64,000 bases of DNA, from the NCBI RefSeq assembly GCF_029094505.1, contig NZ_CP119108.1:806001-870000 (forward strand). The letters are read 5' to 3'. The position numbers and the translations under genes are program-made. The notes under the pieces were generated by a model that ran no database searches, was not told the DNA's origin, and was given only the letters and a program-made list of their open reading frames with translations. Below are positions 42,761-50,685 of the stretch, piece by piece. This DNA is from Microbacterium horticulturae (GTDB taxonomy: Bacteria > Actinomycetota > Actinomycetes > Actinomycetales > Microbacteriaceae). The number at the start of each line of letters is the position of its first letter. Within the stretch, counting starts at the first letter, position 1.

Positions 42761-43734
42761 TGGCCACGGTGCACCTCGACACTCCCGCCGACACGCAGGC
42801 CGCGCAGGTGGTCAGCGGACGAGCGGGTCGCAAGGCTGAGCGCGACGCGCACAAGAAGCTCACGTCGCGCGGTGCGACGCTCGCGGCGGCCATCATCGCC
42901 GTCGTGTGGACGATCCCGACCTTCGGCCTGTTCGTCACGTCGTTCCGCCCCGGCGCCGACTCGAACACCACCGGTTGGTGGACGGTCTTCGTCGACCCGA
43001 GCTTCACCCTGTCGAACTACTTCGACGCCCTCACCGCGGGCGGCACCGCGCTGACCCTCGGCGAGTCGTTCATCAACTCGCTGGCCATCGCGATCCCCGC
43101 GACGCTGATCCCGATCTCGATCGCGGCGCTGGCCGCCTACGCGTTCGCGTGGATTCCGTTCAAGGGACGCAGCCCTCTGTTCGTCGCGGTGTTCGCACTG
43201 CAGATCGTGCCCATCCAGATGGCCCTCGTGCCTCTGCTGAGCCTGTTCTCGCGGGGTCTGACGATCGCCGGCGTCGGGATCTTCCCCGGTTTCACGCTGC
43301 GCGATGTCGAGCACAGCTTCGCTACCGTGTGGATCGCGCACGCGATCTTCGCGATGCCGCTGGCGATCTTCCTGCTGCACAACTTCATCTCCGAGATCCC
43401 GGGCGAGCTGATCGAAGCGGCCCGGGTCGACGGCGCCGGACACGGGCAGATCTTCTTCCGCATGATCATCCCGTTGGCGATGCCGGCCATCGCGTCGTTC
43501 GCGATCTTCCAATTCCTGTGGGTGTGGAACGACCTGCTGGTGGCGACGATCTTCGCACCGAGTTCATCGCTGCCATTGACACAGACGCTGAACTCGCTCT
43601 CGGGCACCTGGGGTGATCGCTGGTACCTGCAATCGGCCGGAACCTTCATCTCGATCATCGTGCCGCTGCTCGTCTTCTTCGCCCTGCAGCGCTTCTTCGT
43701 CCGCGGCCTCCTCGCCGGCGCGACGAAGGGCTGA
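42760..43734 (+). CDS. Sugar ABC transporter permease, MalG/AglG-like
   Basis: This 324-residue membrane protein has six helices and the MalG-type EAA loop ELIEAARVDGAGHGQIFFRMIIPLAMP. It is the heterodimer partner of the preceding permease. A basic, hydrophilic N-terminal tail of about 40 residues precedes helix 1. The start overlaps the upstream stop by one base. The gene ends two bases before the convergent nitroreductase stop, with no sugar-cleaving enzyme following. Confidence 0.92.
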   Translation: MATVHLDTPADTQAAQVVSGRAGRKAERDAHKKLTSRGATLAAAIIAVVWTIPTFGLFVTSFRPGADSNTTGWWTVFVDPSFTLSNYFDALTAGGTALTLGESFINSLAIAIPATLIPISIAALAAYAFAWIPFKGRSPLFVAVFALQIVPIQMALVPLLSLFSRGLTIAGVGIFPGFTLRDVEHSFATVWIAHAIFAMPLAIFLLHNFISEIPGELIEAARVDGAGHGQIFFRMIIPLAMPAIASFAIFQFLWVWNDLLVATIFAPSSSLPLTQTLNSLSGTWGDRWYLQSAGTFISIIVPLLVFFALQRFFVRGLLAGATKG

Positions 43735-43735
43735 T

Positions 43736-44236
43736 TCAGATCCGCCCGAGCTCGCGCACCGGACGCAGGCGAAACAGGCGCACGGTGCGGCCGGACTCCC
43801 GCTCATACGATCGGTAGTTCGGCCATTGCGCCTCGATCCGCGCCCACGCCGCGTCCCGCGCGGCGTCGCCGATCGGCTCGGCGCGGACGGCGAGACGCCG
43901 TCCCCGCACGATGATCTCGGCGTCGGGATGCGCGCGCAGGTTGGTCGTCCAGGCGGGATGCCGCGACCCCGCGAAGTTCGTGCCGGCGACGATCGCGCTG
44001 CCGGCCCCGTCGGGCGTGTACATCAGCTGCACGTCGCGTACCGCGCCGGAACGGGCGCCGATCGTGCGCAGGGTGAGAGAGGGGACGAGGATGCCGCTGA
44101 TCGGCATCCTCCCGCGCGCGATGACCGCGAACGCCCTCTCCAGCATCGGCATCAGGCGACGGCCGACGCGGCGGAACGCCGCAGTCTGGGTGAGCGGCGC
44201 CAGGAGGCGGCGAAGCGTCTGACGGATCGTGGTCAT
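43736..44236 (-). CDS. Deazaflavin (F420)-dependent nitroreductase family protein
   Basis: This 166-residue split-barrel protein of the DDN/F420 family would use reduced F420 (or flavin) to reduce unknown substrates. Family features are LTLRTIGARSGAVRDVQLMYTPDG, GTNFAGSRHPAWTTNLRAHPDAEIIVRGRRLAVRAEPI, and the basic N-terminal helix. ATG 44236 is chosen; a second ATG at 44245 would add three residues. It lies divergent from the HerA-like gene by 51 bases. The physiological substrate is unknown. Confidence 0.85.
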   Translation of the reverse strand: MTTIRQTLRRLLAPLTQTAAFRRVGRRLMPMLERAFAVIARGRMPISGILVPSLTLRTIGARSGAVRDVQLMYTPDGAGSAIVAGTNFAGSRHPAWTTNLRAHPDAEIIVRGRRLAVRAEPIGDAARDAAWARIEAQWPNYRSYERESGRTVRLFRLRPVRELGRI

Positions 44237-44287
44237 GGCGCCCATCCTGCCGTATCGCGGCCGAGGGCGCCTGGCTAGGCTGAGCGC

Positions 44288-46126
44288 ATGAGCGCCCCTG
44301 CCGACCCCGACGTCGCTGCTGCCGAAGCCGAACTCGCCCGCCTGCGCGCCGAAGCCGAGGCCGCCGATGCGGCGCTCAAAGCGGCACAGGCCAAGGCTGC
44401 GCTCGCGGCCGCCGAGGCGGAGGCTGCGAAGGCGAAGGCGGGGGATGCGGCCGAGCCCGCCGCCGCGGCGGAGCCCGCGGCATCCATCCCTCCCGTCGAC
44501 GGTCCGCTGGACGCCGACGACGTGCAGGCGATCATCGACGGGTACACGTTCGACGCTGCCACGCTCGACCTCGGCGCTCTCGTGAACGGCGATCCCGACC
44601 CGTCTGCGCAGATCCGCATTCCCCTGGCGATGCTCAACCGGCACGGCCTCGTGGCCGGCGCCACCGGAACCGGCAAGACCCGTACGCTGCAGGGTCTGGC
44701 CGAGCAGCTCGCTGCGCACGGCGTGCCGGTGTTCGCCGCCGATATCAAGGGCGACCTGACGGGAATCGCGACCCCGGGAGAACCGTCCGAAAAGCTCCTC
44801 GCGCGCACCCAGGCGATCGGACAGGACTGGAAGGCCACCGCGTCGCCGGTCGAGTATTTAGCGCTTGGCGGCGTCGGCACGGGCGTGCCGGTGCGTGCGA
44901 CGGTGAGCGGCTTCGGTCCGCTGCTGCTGAGCAAGGTGCTGGGGCTGAACCAGACACAGGAGTCGAGCCTCGGTCTCGTGTTCCACTACGCCGATGAGGC
45001 GGGTCTCGCCCTGGTCGACCTGTCGGACCTGCGCGCGGTGCTGACGTACCTGACGGGCGATGAGGGCAAGGCCGAGCTCAAGGGCATCGGCGGCCTCTCC
45101 GCGGCGACGGCGGGGGTCATCCTGCGCGAGCTGATCACGTTCGCCGACGCCGGCGCGGACGTGTTCTTCGGCGAGCCGGAGTTCGACGTCAAGGACTTTC
45201 TGCGCACCGCGGCCGACGGGCGCGGGATCATCAGCCTGCTCGAGGTGCCCGGTGTCATCGACAAGCCCGAGCTGTTCTCGACGTTCCTCATGTACCTGCT
45301 GGCTGAACTGTTCGAGATCCTGCCCGAGGTGGGCGACCCCGACAAGCCCACACTCGTGTTCTTCTTCGACGAGGCGCATCTGCTGTTCAAGGATGCTTCG
45401 AAGGACTTCCTCTCGTCCATCACTCAGACCGTACGACTTATCCGTTCGAAGGGCGTCGGCGTGTTCTTCGTCACCCAGACGCCGAAAGACGTGCCCTCTG
45501 ACGTGCTCGGACAGCTGGGCTCGCGCGTGCAGCACGCGCTGCGCGCGTTCACCCCCGACGACGCGAAGGCTCTGCGGGCCACGGTAGGCACCTACCCGAA
45601 GTCCGGCTACGACCTGGAGCGCGTGCTGCAGGAGCTTGGCACCGGCGAGGCCATCGTGACCGTGATGAGCGAGAAGGGCGCGCCTACGCCGGTCGCGTGG
45701 ACGCGCATGCGGGCGCCGCAAGGTCTCATGGAGCCGACGCCCGACCCGCAGATCACCGCGGCCGTGAATGCGTCGCCGCTGCTGGCGAGGTACGGCACGG
45801 CCATCGACCGCGAGTCGGCGCGGGAGATCCTGACCGCGAAGATGAACGCCGCCGACCAGGCGCACGCGGCCGAGGTCGCCGCCGCCGAGAAGGCGAAGTC
45901 CGACGCGGAGTATGCCAAGCAGAAGGCCGCGATCGACAAGGCCGAGGCCGCAGCACAGAAGAAGGCCCAGGCGGAGTACGAGCGGCTCATGCGCAAGACC
46001 GCGGGCACCACGCGCACGGCGCGCACGAAGCAGAAGTCTCCGTTGGAGGAGATCCTCGGCTCGCGTACCACCCAGACGGTCGTGGGCGGCATCATCCGCG
46101 GCATCTTCGGCACCGGGCGGCGCTGA
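44288..46126 (+). CDS. HerA-like helicase/ATPase, DUF853 family
   Basis: This 612-residue protein is a FtsK/HerA-fold ATPase. An Ala/Glu-rich coiled-coil region covers residues 8-65, the Walker A loop is GATGTGKT at 124-131, the Walker B motif is TLVFFFDEAHLLF, and a second Ala/Lys/Glu-rich coiled coil covers about 510-575 before a basic C-terminus. DUF853 proteins are widespread, often annotated as bipolar DNA helicase, with unclear function. TAGGCT at 44276-44281 sits 6 bases before the ATG without a Shine-Dalgarno. The C-terminal codons and stop lie inside an exact 18-base tandem duplication. Confidence 0.88.
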   Translation: MSAPADPDVAAAEAELARLRAEAEAADAALKAAQAKAALAAAEAEAAKAKAGDAAEPAAAAEPAASIPPVDGPLDADDVQAIIDGYTFDAATLDLGALVNGDPDPSAQIRIPLAMLNRHGLVAGATGTGKTRTLQGLAEQLAAHGVPVFAADIKGDLTGIATPGEPSEKLLARTQAIGQDWKATASPVEYLALGGVGTGVPVRATVSGFGPLLLSKVLGLNQTQESSLGLVFHYADEAGLALVDLSDLRAVLTYLTGDEGKAELKGIGGLSAATAGVILRELITFADAGADVFFGEPEFDVKDFLRTAADGRGIISLLEVPGVIDKPELFSTFLMYLLAELFEILPEVGDPDKPTLVFFFDEAHLLFKDASKDFLSSITQTVRLIRSKGVGVFFVTQTPKDVPSDVLGQLGSRVQHALRAFTPDDAKALRATVGTYPKSGYDLERVLQELGTGEAIVTVMSEKGAPTPVAWTRMRAPQGLMEPTPDPQITAAVNASPLLARYGTAIDRESAREILTAKMNAADQAHAAEVAAAEKAKSDAEYAKQKAAIDKAEAAAQKKAQAEYERLMRKTAGTTRTARTKQKSPLEEILGSRTTQTVVGGIIRGIFGTGRR

Positions 46127-46145
46127 GGCACCGGGCGGCGCTGAG
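46110..46145. repeat. Exact 18-base tandem duplication at the HerA-like stop codon
   Basis: GCACCGGGCGGCGCTGAG is present twice in a row (46110-46127 and 46128-46145). The first copy encodes the last residues and TGA stop of the HerA-like gene; the second lies just downstream. The duplication is in frame (18 bases) but sits after the stop, so the protein is unchanged. Confidence 0.9.
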
Positions 46146-46296
46146 CCGCGGCATCCCGACTCTCCGTCCGCCCAGCTTGGAGTTTCTTATGAACCCTCGC
46201 GGCGACGGGTCCGGCGGCGTAGCCTTCCGTCGGGTTCCGCCCGACCGATGTGCCGACGGTTCTCCTGGCTGACGACGCCGACAGAAGGAGAAGAAG

Positions 46297-48000
46297 ATGT
46301 CCGCGACCGAACACGACGTGACGACCGCTCCGCCGCGTCACAAGCTGAAGAGAAGCCTCGGGCCGATCGGCCTGCTGTTCACCGCCGTCGGGTCGATCAT
46401 CGGCTCAGGGTGGCTGTTCGGCGCTTTCCACGCCTCGGCCATCGCGGGGCCCGCCGCCATCTTCTCCTGGGGCATCGCCGCGGTCATGATCATCCTGATC
46501 GGCCTGTGCTACGCCGAGCTCGGACCCATGTTCCCGATCTCGGGAGGCGTCGTGCGGTATCCGCACCTCGTGTGGGGGTCGTTCGGCAGCTACTCGCTCG
46601 GGTTCATCACGTGGATCGCTTCGGCGGCCGTGCCGGCGATCGAGGTCACCGGGGCGCTCACCTATGCGACGAAGTTCGCGCCGTTCACGGTGCGTGCCAC
46701 CGACGCGGGCGGCAGCGCCCAGGTGCTCACCCCGCTCGGCATGGTCGTCGCGATCGTGCTGCTGGCCGTGTTCGTGGTGATCAACTACTTCGGCGTGCGG
46801 CTGTTCGCGCAGATCAACAACGTGCTGGTGTGGTGGAAGCTCGGCGTCATCGCCCTGGTCATCATCGTGTTCCTCATCACCGCGCTCGGCACGACCCAGA
46901 TGGGGTCGCCGTCCAACTTCTCGGCCTACGGCTTCGCGCCCAACGGCTTCGCCGCCGTGTTCGTGTGCATCTCGACCGCCGGCATCACGTTCTCGTACCT
47001 CGGCTTCCGCCAGGGGATCGAACTGGCCGGCGAGACCAAGAACCCGCACCGCAACATCCCGTTTGCGCTGATCGGATCGGTGATCCTCTGCGCGATCCTC
47101 TACATGCTGCTGCAGGTCGCTTTCACTCTGGCCGTGCCCGCGTCGGTGCTGCAGAAGTCGGGCGGCTGGGCGGGGCTGGCCTTCACGAACGACTTCGGAC
47201 CGCTGGCGGCCTTGGCGAGCATGGCGGGGCTGGCGTGGCTGGCGTACATCCTGTACTTCGACGCGGTCATCTCGCCGGCCGACACCGGCCTCATCTACAC
47301 GACCATCGCCTCGCGCGTGTCATACGCCATGGGCCGCAACGCGAACGCGCCGCGGTGGCTGGCCAGCAACAACAGGCACGGTGTGCCGCACTGGAGTCTG
47401 GTGGTGACGTTCTGCGTCGGCATCGTGCTGCTGCTGCCGTTCCCGAGCTGGCAATCGCTGGTCGGGTTCATCACGACCTCCACGGTGATGTCGTTCGGCT
47501 CGGGACCGCTCGTGCTCGCGGTCCTGCGTCGCAAGTACCCGAACCGGCCTCGGCCGTTCCGCCTGCCGGGCGGTGACATCATCCCGTTCCTCGCCTTCTA
47601 CAGCGCGAACATGATCATGTTCTGGGCAGGATGGGCGACCAACTCGAGGCTGCTCGTGACGATTCTCATCGGGTACGTGGTGCTCGTGCTGTTCCAGGTT
47701 TTCGGGCGTCGCAGCGAACAGCCGCCGCTGTTCTTCCGCACCTCGGCGGTATGGATCATCCCGTGGTTCGTGCTCTTCGGACTCGTGAGCTTCTTGTTCA
47801 GCTCGGGTCTGTTCGGCGCCGCGTTCGACAAGACCATGTTCTTCTGGGTGTTCCTCATCAACCTGGGCGTCTCGGTGCTGATCTACTGGCTCGCCGTGCG
47901 TTCGACGCTGCCTACCCACCTCGTCGACGACTACATCAAGGACGCCGAAGAGGAGTCCGAGCTCGAAGACGAGACGATCGCGGGAGGACACATCGCATAA
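46297..48000 (+). CDS. APC-family amino acid permease
   Basis: This 567-residue transporter has about 12-14 membrane helices. The APC substrate-binding signature at helix 1 is FTAVGSIIGSGWLFGAF, with GGVVRYPHL in helix 3 and FSYLGFRQGIELAGETKNPHRNIP in helix 6. It resembles the aspartate:proton symporter branch. A charged C-terminal tail follows (KDAEEESELEDE). AAGGAGAAG precedes the ATG. A 170-base spacer separates it from the HerA-like gene. The substrate is not certain. Confidence 0.9.
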   Translation: MSATEHDVTTAPPRHKLKRSLGPIGLLFTAVGSIIGSGWLFGAFHASAIAGPAAIFSWGIAAVMIILIGLCYAELGPMFPISGGVVRYPHLVWGSFGSYSLGFITWIASAAVPAIEVTGALTYATKFAPFTVRATDAGGSAQVLTPLGMVVAIVLLAVFVVINYFGVRLFAQINNVLVWWKLGVIALVIIVFLITALGTTQMGSPSNFSAYGFAPNGFAAVFVCISTAGITFSYLGFRQGIELAGETKNPHRNIPFALIGSVILCAILYMLLQVAFTLAVPASVLQKSGGWAGLAFTNDFGPLAALASMAGLAWLAYILYFDAVISPADTGLIYTTIASRVSYAMGRNANAPRWLASNNRHGVPHWSLVVTFCVGIVLLLPFPSWQSLVGFITTSTVMSFGSGPLVLAVLRRKYPNRPRPFRLPGGDIIPFLAFYSANMIMFWAGWATNSRLLVTILIGYVVLVLFQVFGRRSEQPPLFFRTSAVWIIPWFVLFGLVSFLFSSGLFGAAFDKTMFFWVFLINLGVSVLIYWLAVRSTLPTHLVDDYIKDAEEESELEDETIAGGHIA

Positions 48001-48038
48001 CGCGACCGTTCTCGCGGCGTGCGGCATAGGCTGGTGCC

Positions 48039-48548
48039 ATGCCGTACGCCGCAGCAGTGATCACCGTGTCGGACCGCTCCTCGCGGGGCGAACGAGAAGA
48101 CCTCAGCGGGCCGATCGCCGTGGCCGCGCTGCATGAGGCGGGCTTCGTCTGCGACGAGCCGATCGTCATCCCCGACGGGGCGGACGAGGTCGAGGCGGCC
48201 ATCCGCGCGGCGCTGACCGACGGCATCCGCGTCATCGTCACGACCGGCGGCACCGGCGTCGGTCCCCGCGACGAGACGCCGGAGGGGGCCGACCGCCTCA
48301 TCACCCGCCGGATCCCCGGCATCGCCGAAGAGCTGCGCCGCCGTGCGACGGCCGAGAAGCCCGCCGGGATGCTCTCGCGCGGCATCGCCGGCATCGCCGA
48401 AGGAGCGTTCGTGGTGAACCTGCCGGGAGCGCCGGCGGCCGTCGAAGCCGGCATGCCCGTGATCGTCGGGGTCGCCGCACACGTGCTCGGGCAGCTGCAG
48501 GGCGCCGATCACCGACACGCCGGTCACCACGAGGACGAGACGCGGTGA
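48039..48548 (+). CDS. mogA: Molybdopterin adenylyltransferase-like protein (MogA/MoaB)
   Basis: This 169-residue protein adenylylates molybdopterin before molybdenum insertion by MoeA. Motifs are VITVSDRSSRGEREDLSGP, VIVTTGGTGVGPRDETPE (the molybdopterin-binding TTGGTG loop) and FVVNLPGAPAAVEAGM. TAGGCT at 48027-48032 is 6 bases before the ATG, suggesting a leaderless message. The stop overlaps the moaE start. It opens the molybdenum region, which continues to the window end. Confidence 0.92.
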   Translation: MPYAAAVITVSDRSSRGEREDLSGPIAVAALHEAGFVCDEPIVIPDGADEVEAAIRAALTDGIRVIVTTGGTGVGPRDETPEGADRLITRRIPGIAEELRRRATAEKPAGMLSRGIAGIAEGAFVVNLPGAPAAVEAGMPVIVGVAAHVLGQLQGADHRHAGHHEDETR

Positions 48549-48970
48549 GCGTCCGCCTCGCGCAGATCAGCACCGAACCGCTCGACGTTTCCGCCCACGT
48601 CGCCGCCGTCGACGACCCGCGCATGGGCGCGGAGATCACGTTCACGGGACGCGTGCGTGATCATGATCCGGATGCCGCCTCCGGTGTCGTCGCGCTGGAG
48701 TACTCGTCGCATCCAGATGCGCAGAAGACCCTCGTGCAGCTGTGCGAGCAGGCCATCGGCGACACCGCGGCGATCGTGGCGGCCAGTCACCGCATCGGCC
48801 GGCTCGAGGTCGGCGACCTCGCCGTGGTGGTCGTGGTCGCCGCTGCGCACCGCGGCGAGGCGTACGAGGTCTCGCGCACGCTGATCGAGGCGATCAAGCA
48901 CAGCCTGCCGATCTGGAAGCGCCAGATCGAGGCCGACGGCACCACGAACTGGAAGGGCCTGGGCGGCTGA
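48545..48970 (+). CDS. moaE: Molybdopterin synthase catalytic subunit
   Basis: This 141-residue protein, with MoaD thiocarboxylate, converts cyclic pyranopterin monophosphate to molybdopterin. Motifs are GAEITFTGRVRDHD, ALEYSSHPDAQKTL, SHRIGRLEVGD and the active-site region SLPIWKRQIEADGTTNWKG with the catalytic lysines. GTG 48545 overlaps the mogA stop. It is convergent with the moaD-mobA-moaC-moeA-moeB operon, so the two subunits of molybdopterin synthase are on opposite strands here. Confidence 0.96.
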   Translation: MSVRLAQISTEPLDVSAHVAAVDDPRMGAEITFTGRVRDHDPDAASGVVALEYSSHPDAQKTLVQLCEQAIGDTAAIVAASHRIGRLEVGDLAVVVVVAAAHRGEAYEVSRTLIEAIKHSLPIWKRQIEADGTTNWKGLGG

Positions 48971-49011
48971 GCCGACCTGCGTGCGCCGCTTCTCGGGTCT
49001 GACCGGCGGAC

Positions 49012-49245
49012 TCAGCCGCCGGCGAACGGGGGCAGGACGTCCACGACGGCGCTCGCCGCGAGGGGCTCGTCGTCGTCCACGCGCGAACCGTCGACGAGCA
49101 CCGAGCACTTCGGCAGGATCGCCGCTAACGCAGGGTAGTCCGCTGCCAGATGTGCGCGCAGTGTGCCCAGGTCGGGCGCGTCGACGAGGCGCTCGGCGGC
49201 GCCTGCGGCCTCCTCGGCCGCCGCGAAGAACCGGATGTGGGCCAT
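49012..49245 (-). CDS. moaD: Molybdopterin synthase sulfur carrier subunit
   Basis: This 77-residue ubiquitin-fold protein ends in the Gly-Gly pair (VDVLPPFAGG) that MoeB adenylylates and that is then thiocarboxylated to donate sulfur. The ATG at 49245 overlaps the upstream stop as TAATG. It is the last gene of the minus-strand cofactor operon. Confidence 0.93.
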   Translation of the reverse strand: MAHIRFFAAAEEAAGAAERLVDAPDLGTLRAHLAADYPALAAILPKCSVLVDGSRVDDDEPLAASAVVDVLPPFAGG

Positions 49246-49505
49246 TACGCCTTCCAGGTGGAGGCCAGCTGCGAGACCGCGTCGACGGAGCTCTTGATGT
49301 CGTCGGGCGACCCGCCGGCGCGGCCGGCGATCAGGCCCGCGACAAAGGCACTGAACGGGGCGGCGGGGCGGGCGACGCCGTCGGCGACGTCCTTCGCGAG
49401 CTTGAGGACCAGCGCGATCGGCACGTCTTCCTGGGTCAGCTCGAACCGCTCGCGCAGTGCGTCCGCCCATTCGTCCAGGGCCTCGGGGGGCAGGTGCTCG
49501 CTCAT
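49245..49505 (-). CDS. DUF6457-type small protein of the molybdenum cofactor operon
   Basis: This 86-residue acidic, mostly helical protein (PPEALDEWADALRERFELT, LVLKLAKDVADGVARPAAPFSAFVAGLIAG) matches the small uncharacterised family found beside actinobacterial mobA genes. It has no signal peptide, membrane helix or metal motif. It overlaps mobA by 4 bases and moaD by 1, so it is made together with cofactor synthesis proteins; a role as accessory or partner of MobA is only inferred from position. Confidence 0.75.
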   Translation of the reverse strand: MSEHLPPEALDEWADALRERFELTQEDVPIALVLKLAKDVADGVARPAAPFSAFVAGLIAGRAGGSPDDIKSSVDAVSQLASTWKA

Positions 49506-50212
49506 GCGTCCTCCTTCGTGAACCTTCTGAAATCCTCCCACGTATCGATGTCGTGGGCGCCCCCGCTGTGATCGGCCAGTGACGCGATAGCGACATCGGC
49601 GAACAGCGCGCGCATCGACTGGTCACGGCCCTCGTGGGAGAGGGATGCCGCAGCCTGCCGCAACGCGGACGTGCGGTAGACGCCGGTCAGCCATTGCGGG
49701 CGGCCCGCCTCGTCGGCGAGGCACGCGCCCTCAGTGTCGGAGGGCAGGAGCAGGATGTCGTCCACCAGCTGCCGCACGGCGGCGTCGACGCGGGGGAGGT
49801 CGCATGCCAACACGAACGTCCACTCCGGTTCCGGAGCGGAGCCCGCCGCCGTGGCGGCCAGCGCTGCGACGACCGCAGCGGCGGGGCCGGTGAACGGCGG
49901 GTCCTCGCGGACCCACCGCACATCACACGGGAGAATGGATGCCGCGGGCTCGGCAGAATCCACCGGTACGGCGGGTGCTGCGGGCACGGCAGTCTCGCTA
50001 TCCGCAGCGCTGCCTGAGCGCGGCCCTGCAACGACGATCGGCGCGGCGCCCACGTCGCGCATCGCGGTGATCGCGCGGTCGAGCATGCTCACGCCCGCGA
50101 TGACCAAGCGCGGCTTGTCGACGCCGCCCATGCGGGAGGCGCGTCCGCCGGCGAGGAGGATAGCGCCGAGCGAGGGCCCGGGCTGTGCGGGTGTCGGTGC
50201 CGGATCAGTCAT
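49502..50212 (-). CDS. mobA: Molybdenum cofactor guanylyltransferase
   Basis: This 236-residue nucleotidyltransferase attaches GMP to molybdenum cofactor to form the MGD cofactor used by nitrate reductase and formate dehydrogenase-type enzymes. The nucleotide-binding start is GAILLAGGRASRMGGVDKPRL, followed by PIVVAGP and FVLACDLPRVDAA. The ATG at 50212 overlaps the moaC stop (ATGA), which decides the start; GTG 50233 would extend into moaC. The two MGD-type enzymes in this window (YdeP-like and Nar) fit its presence. Confidence 0.92.
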   Translation of the reverse strand: MTDPAPTPAQPGPSLGAILLAGGRASRMGGVDKPRLVIAGVSMLDRAITAMRDVGAAPIVVAGPRSGSAADSETAVPAAPAVPVDSAEPAASILPCDVRWVREDPPFTGPAAAVVAALAATAAGSAPEPEWTFVLACDLPRVDAAVRQLVDDILLLPSDTEGACLADEAGRPQWLTGVYRTSALRQAAASLSHEGRDQSMRALFADVAIASLADHSGGAHDIDTWEDFRRFTKEDA

Positions 50213-50685
50213 GGCTGGTCGGGCCTGATCCACGACCCCGACTTGCCGCCCGTCTTCGCGATCAGACGCACATCGGCGATCGAGGTCGACTTGTCGAGCC
50301 CCTTCACCATGTCGACGACGGCGAGGGCGGCGACCGACACGGCCGTGAGCGCCTCCATCTCGACGCCGGTGCGGTCGGCTGTGCGCACGGTGGCCTCGAT
50401 GTCGACGCCGGTGTCGGTGATCTGCAGATCGACGACAGCGCCGTGCACGCCGATGATGTGTGCGAGCGGCAGCAGCTCGGGGGTGCGCTTGGCGCCGGCG
50501 ATGCCGGCGATGCGGGCGACGGCGAGCACATCGCCCTTGGGCACGTTGCCGTCGCGCAGGGCCGCGACCACGTGCTCCGCGCAGCGTACCGAGCCGCGGG
50601 CGGTCGCGGAGCGGACGGTCGGCTGCTTCTCGGTGACGTCGACCATGCGGGCGTGGCCCGCGGCATCCAAGTGCGTGAAAGTCAT
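50209..50685 (-). CDS. moaC: Cyclic pyranopterin monophosphate synthase
   Basis: This 158-residue enzyme forms cyclic pyranopterin monophosphate from the MoaA product. Motifs are ARMVDVTEKQPTVRSATARG, KGDVLAVARIAGIAGAKRTPELLPLAH and the active-site segment TGVEMEALTAVSVAALAVVDMVKGLDK. It overlaps moeA upstream and mobA downstream by 4 bases each. Its partner MoaA is not encoded in the window. Confidence 0.97.
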   Translation of the reverse strand: MTFTHLDAAGHARMVDVTEKQPTVRSATARGSVRCAEHVVAALRDGNVPKGDVLAVARIAGIAGAKRTPELLPLAHIIGVHGAVVDLQITDTGVDIEATVRTADRTGVEMEALTAVSVAALAVVDMVKGLDKSTSIADVRLIAKTGGKSGSWIRPDQP

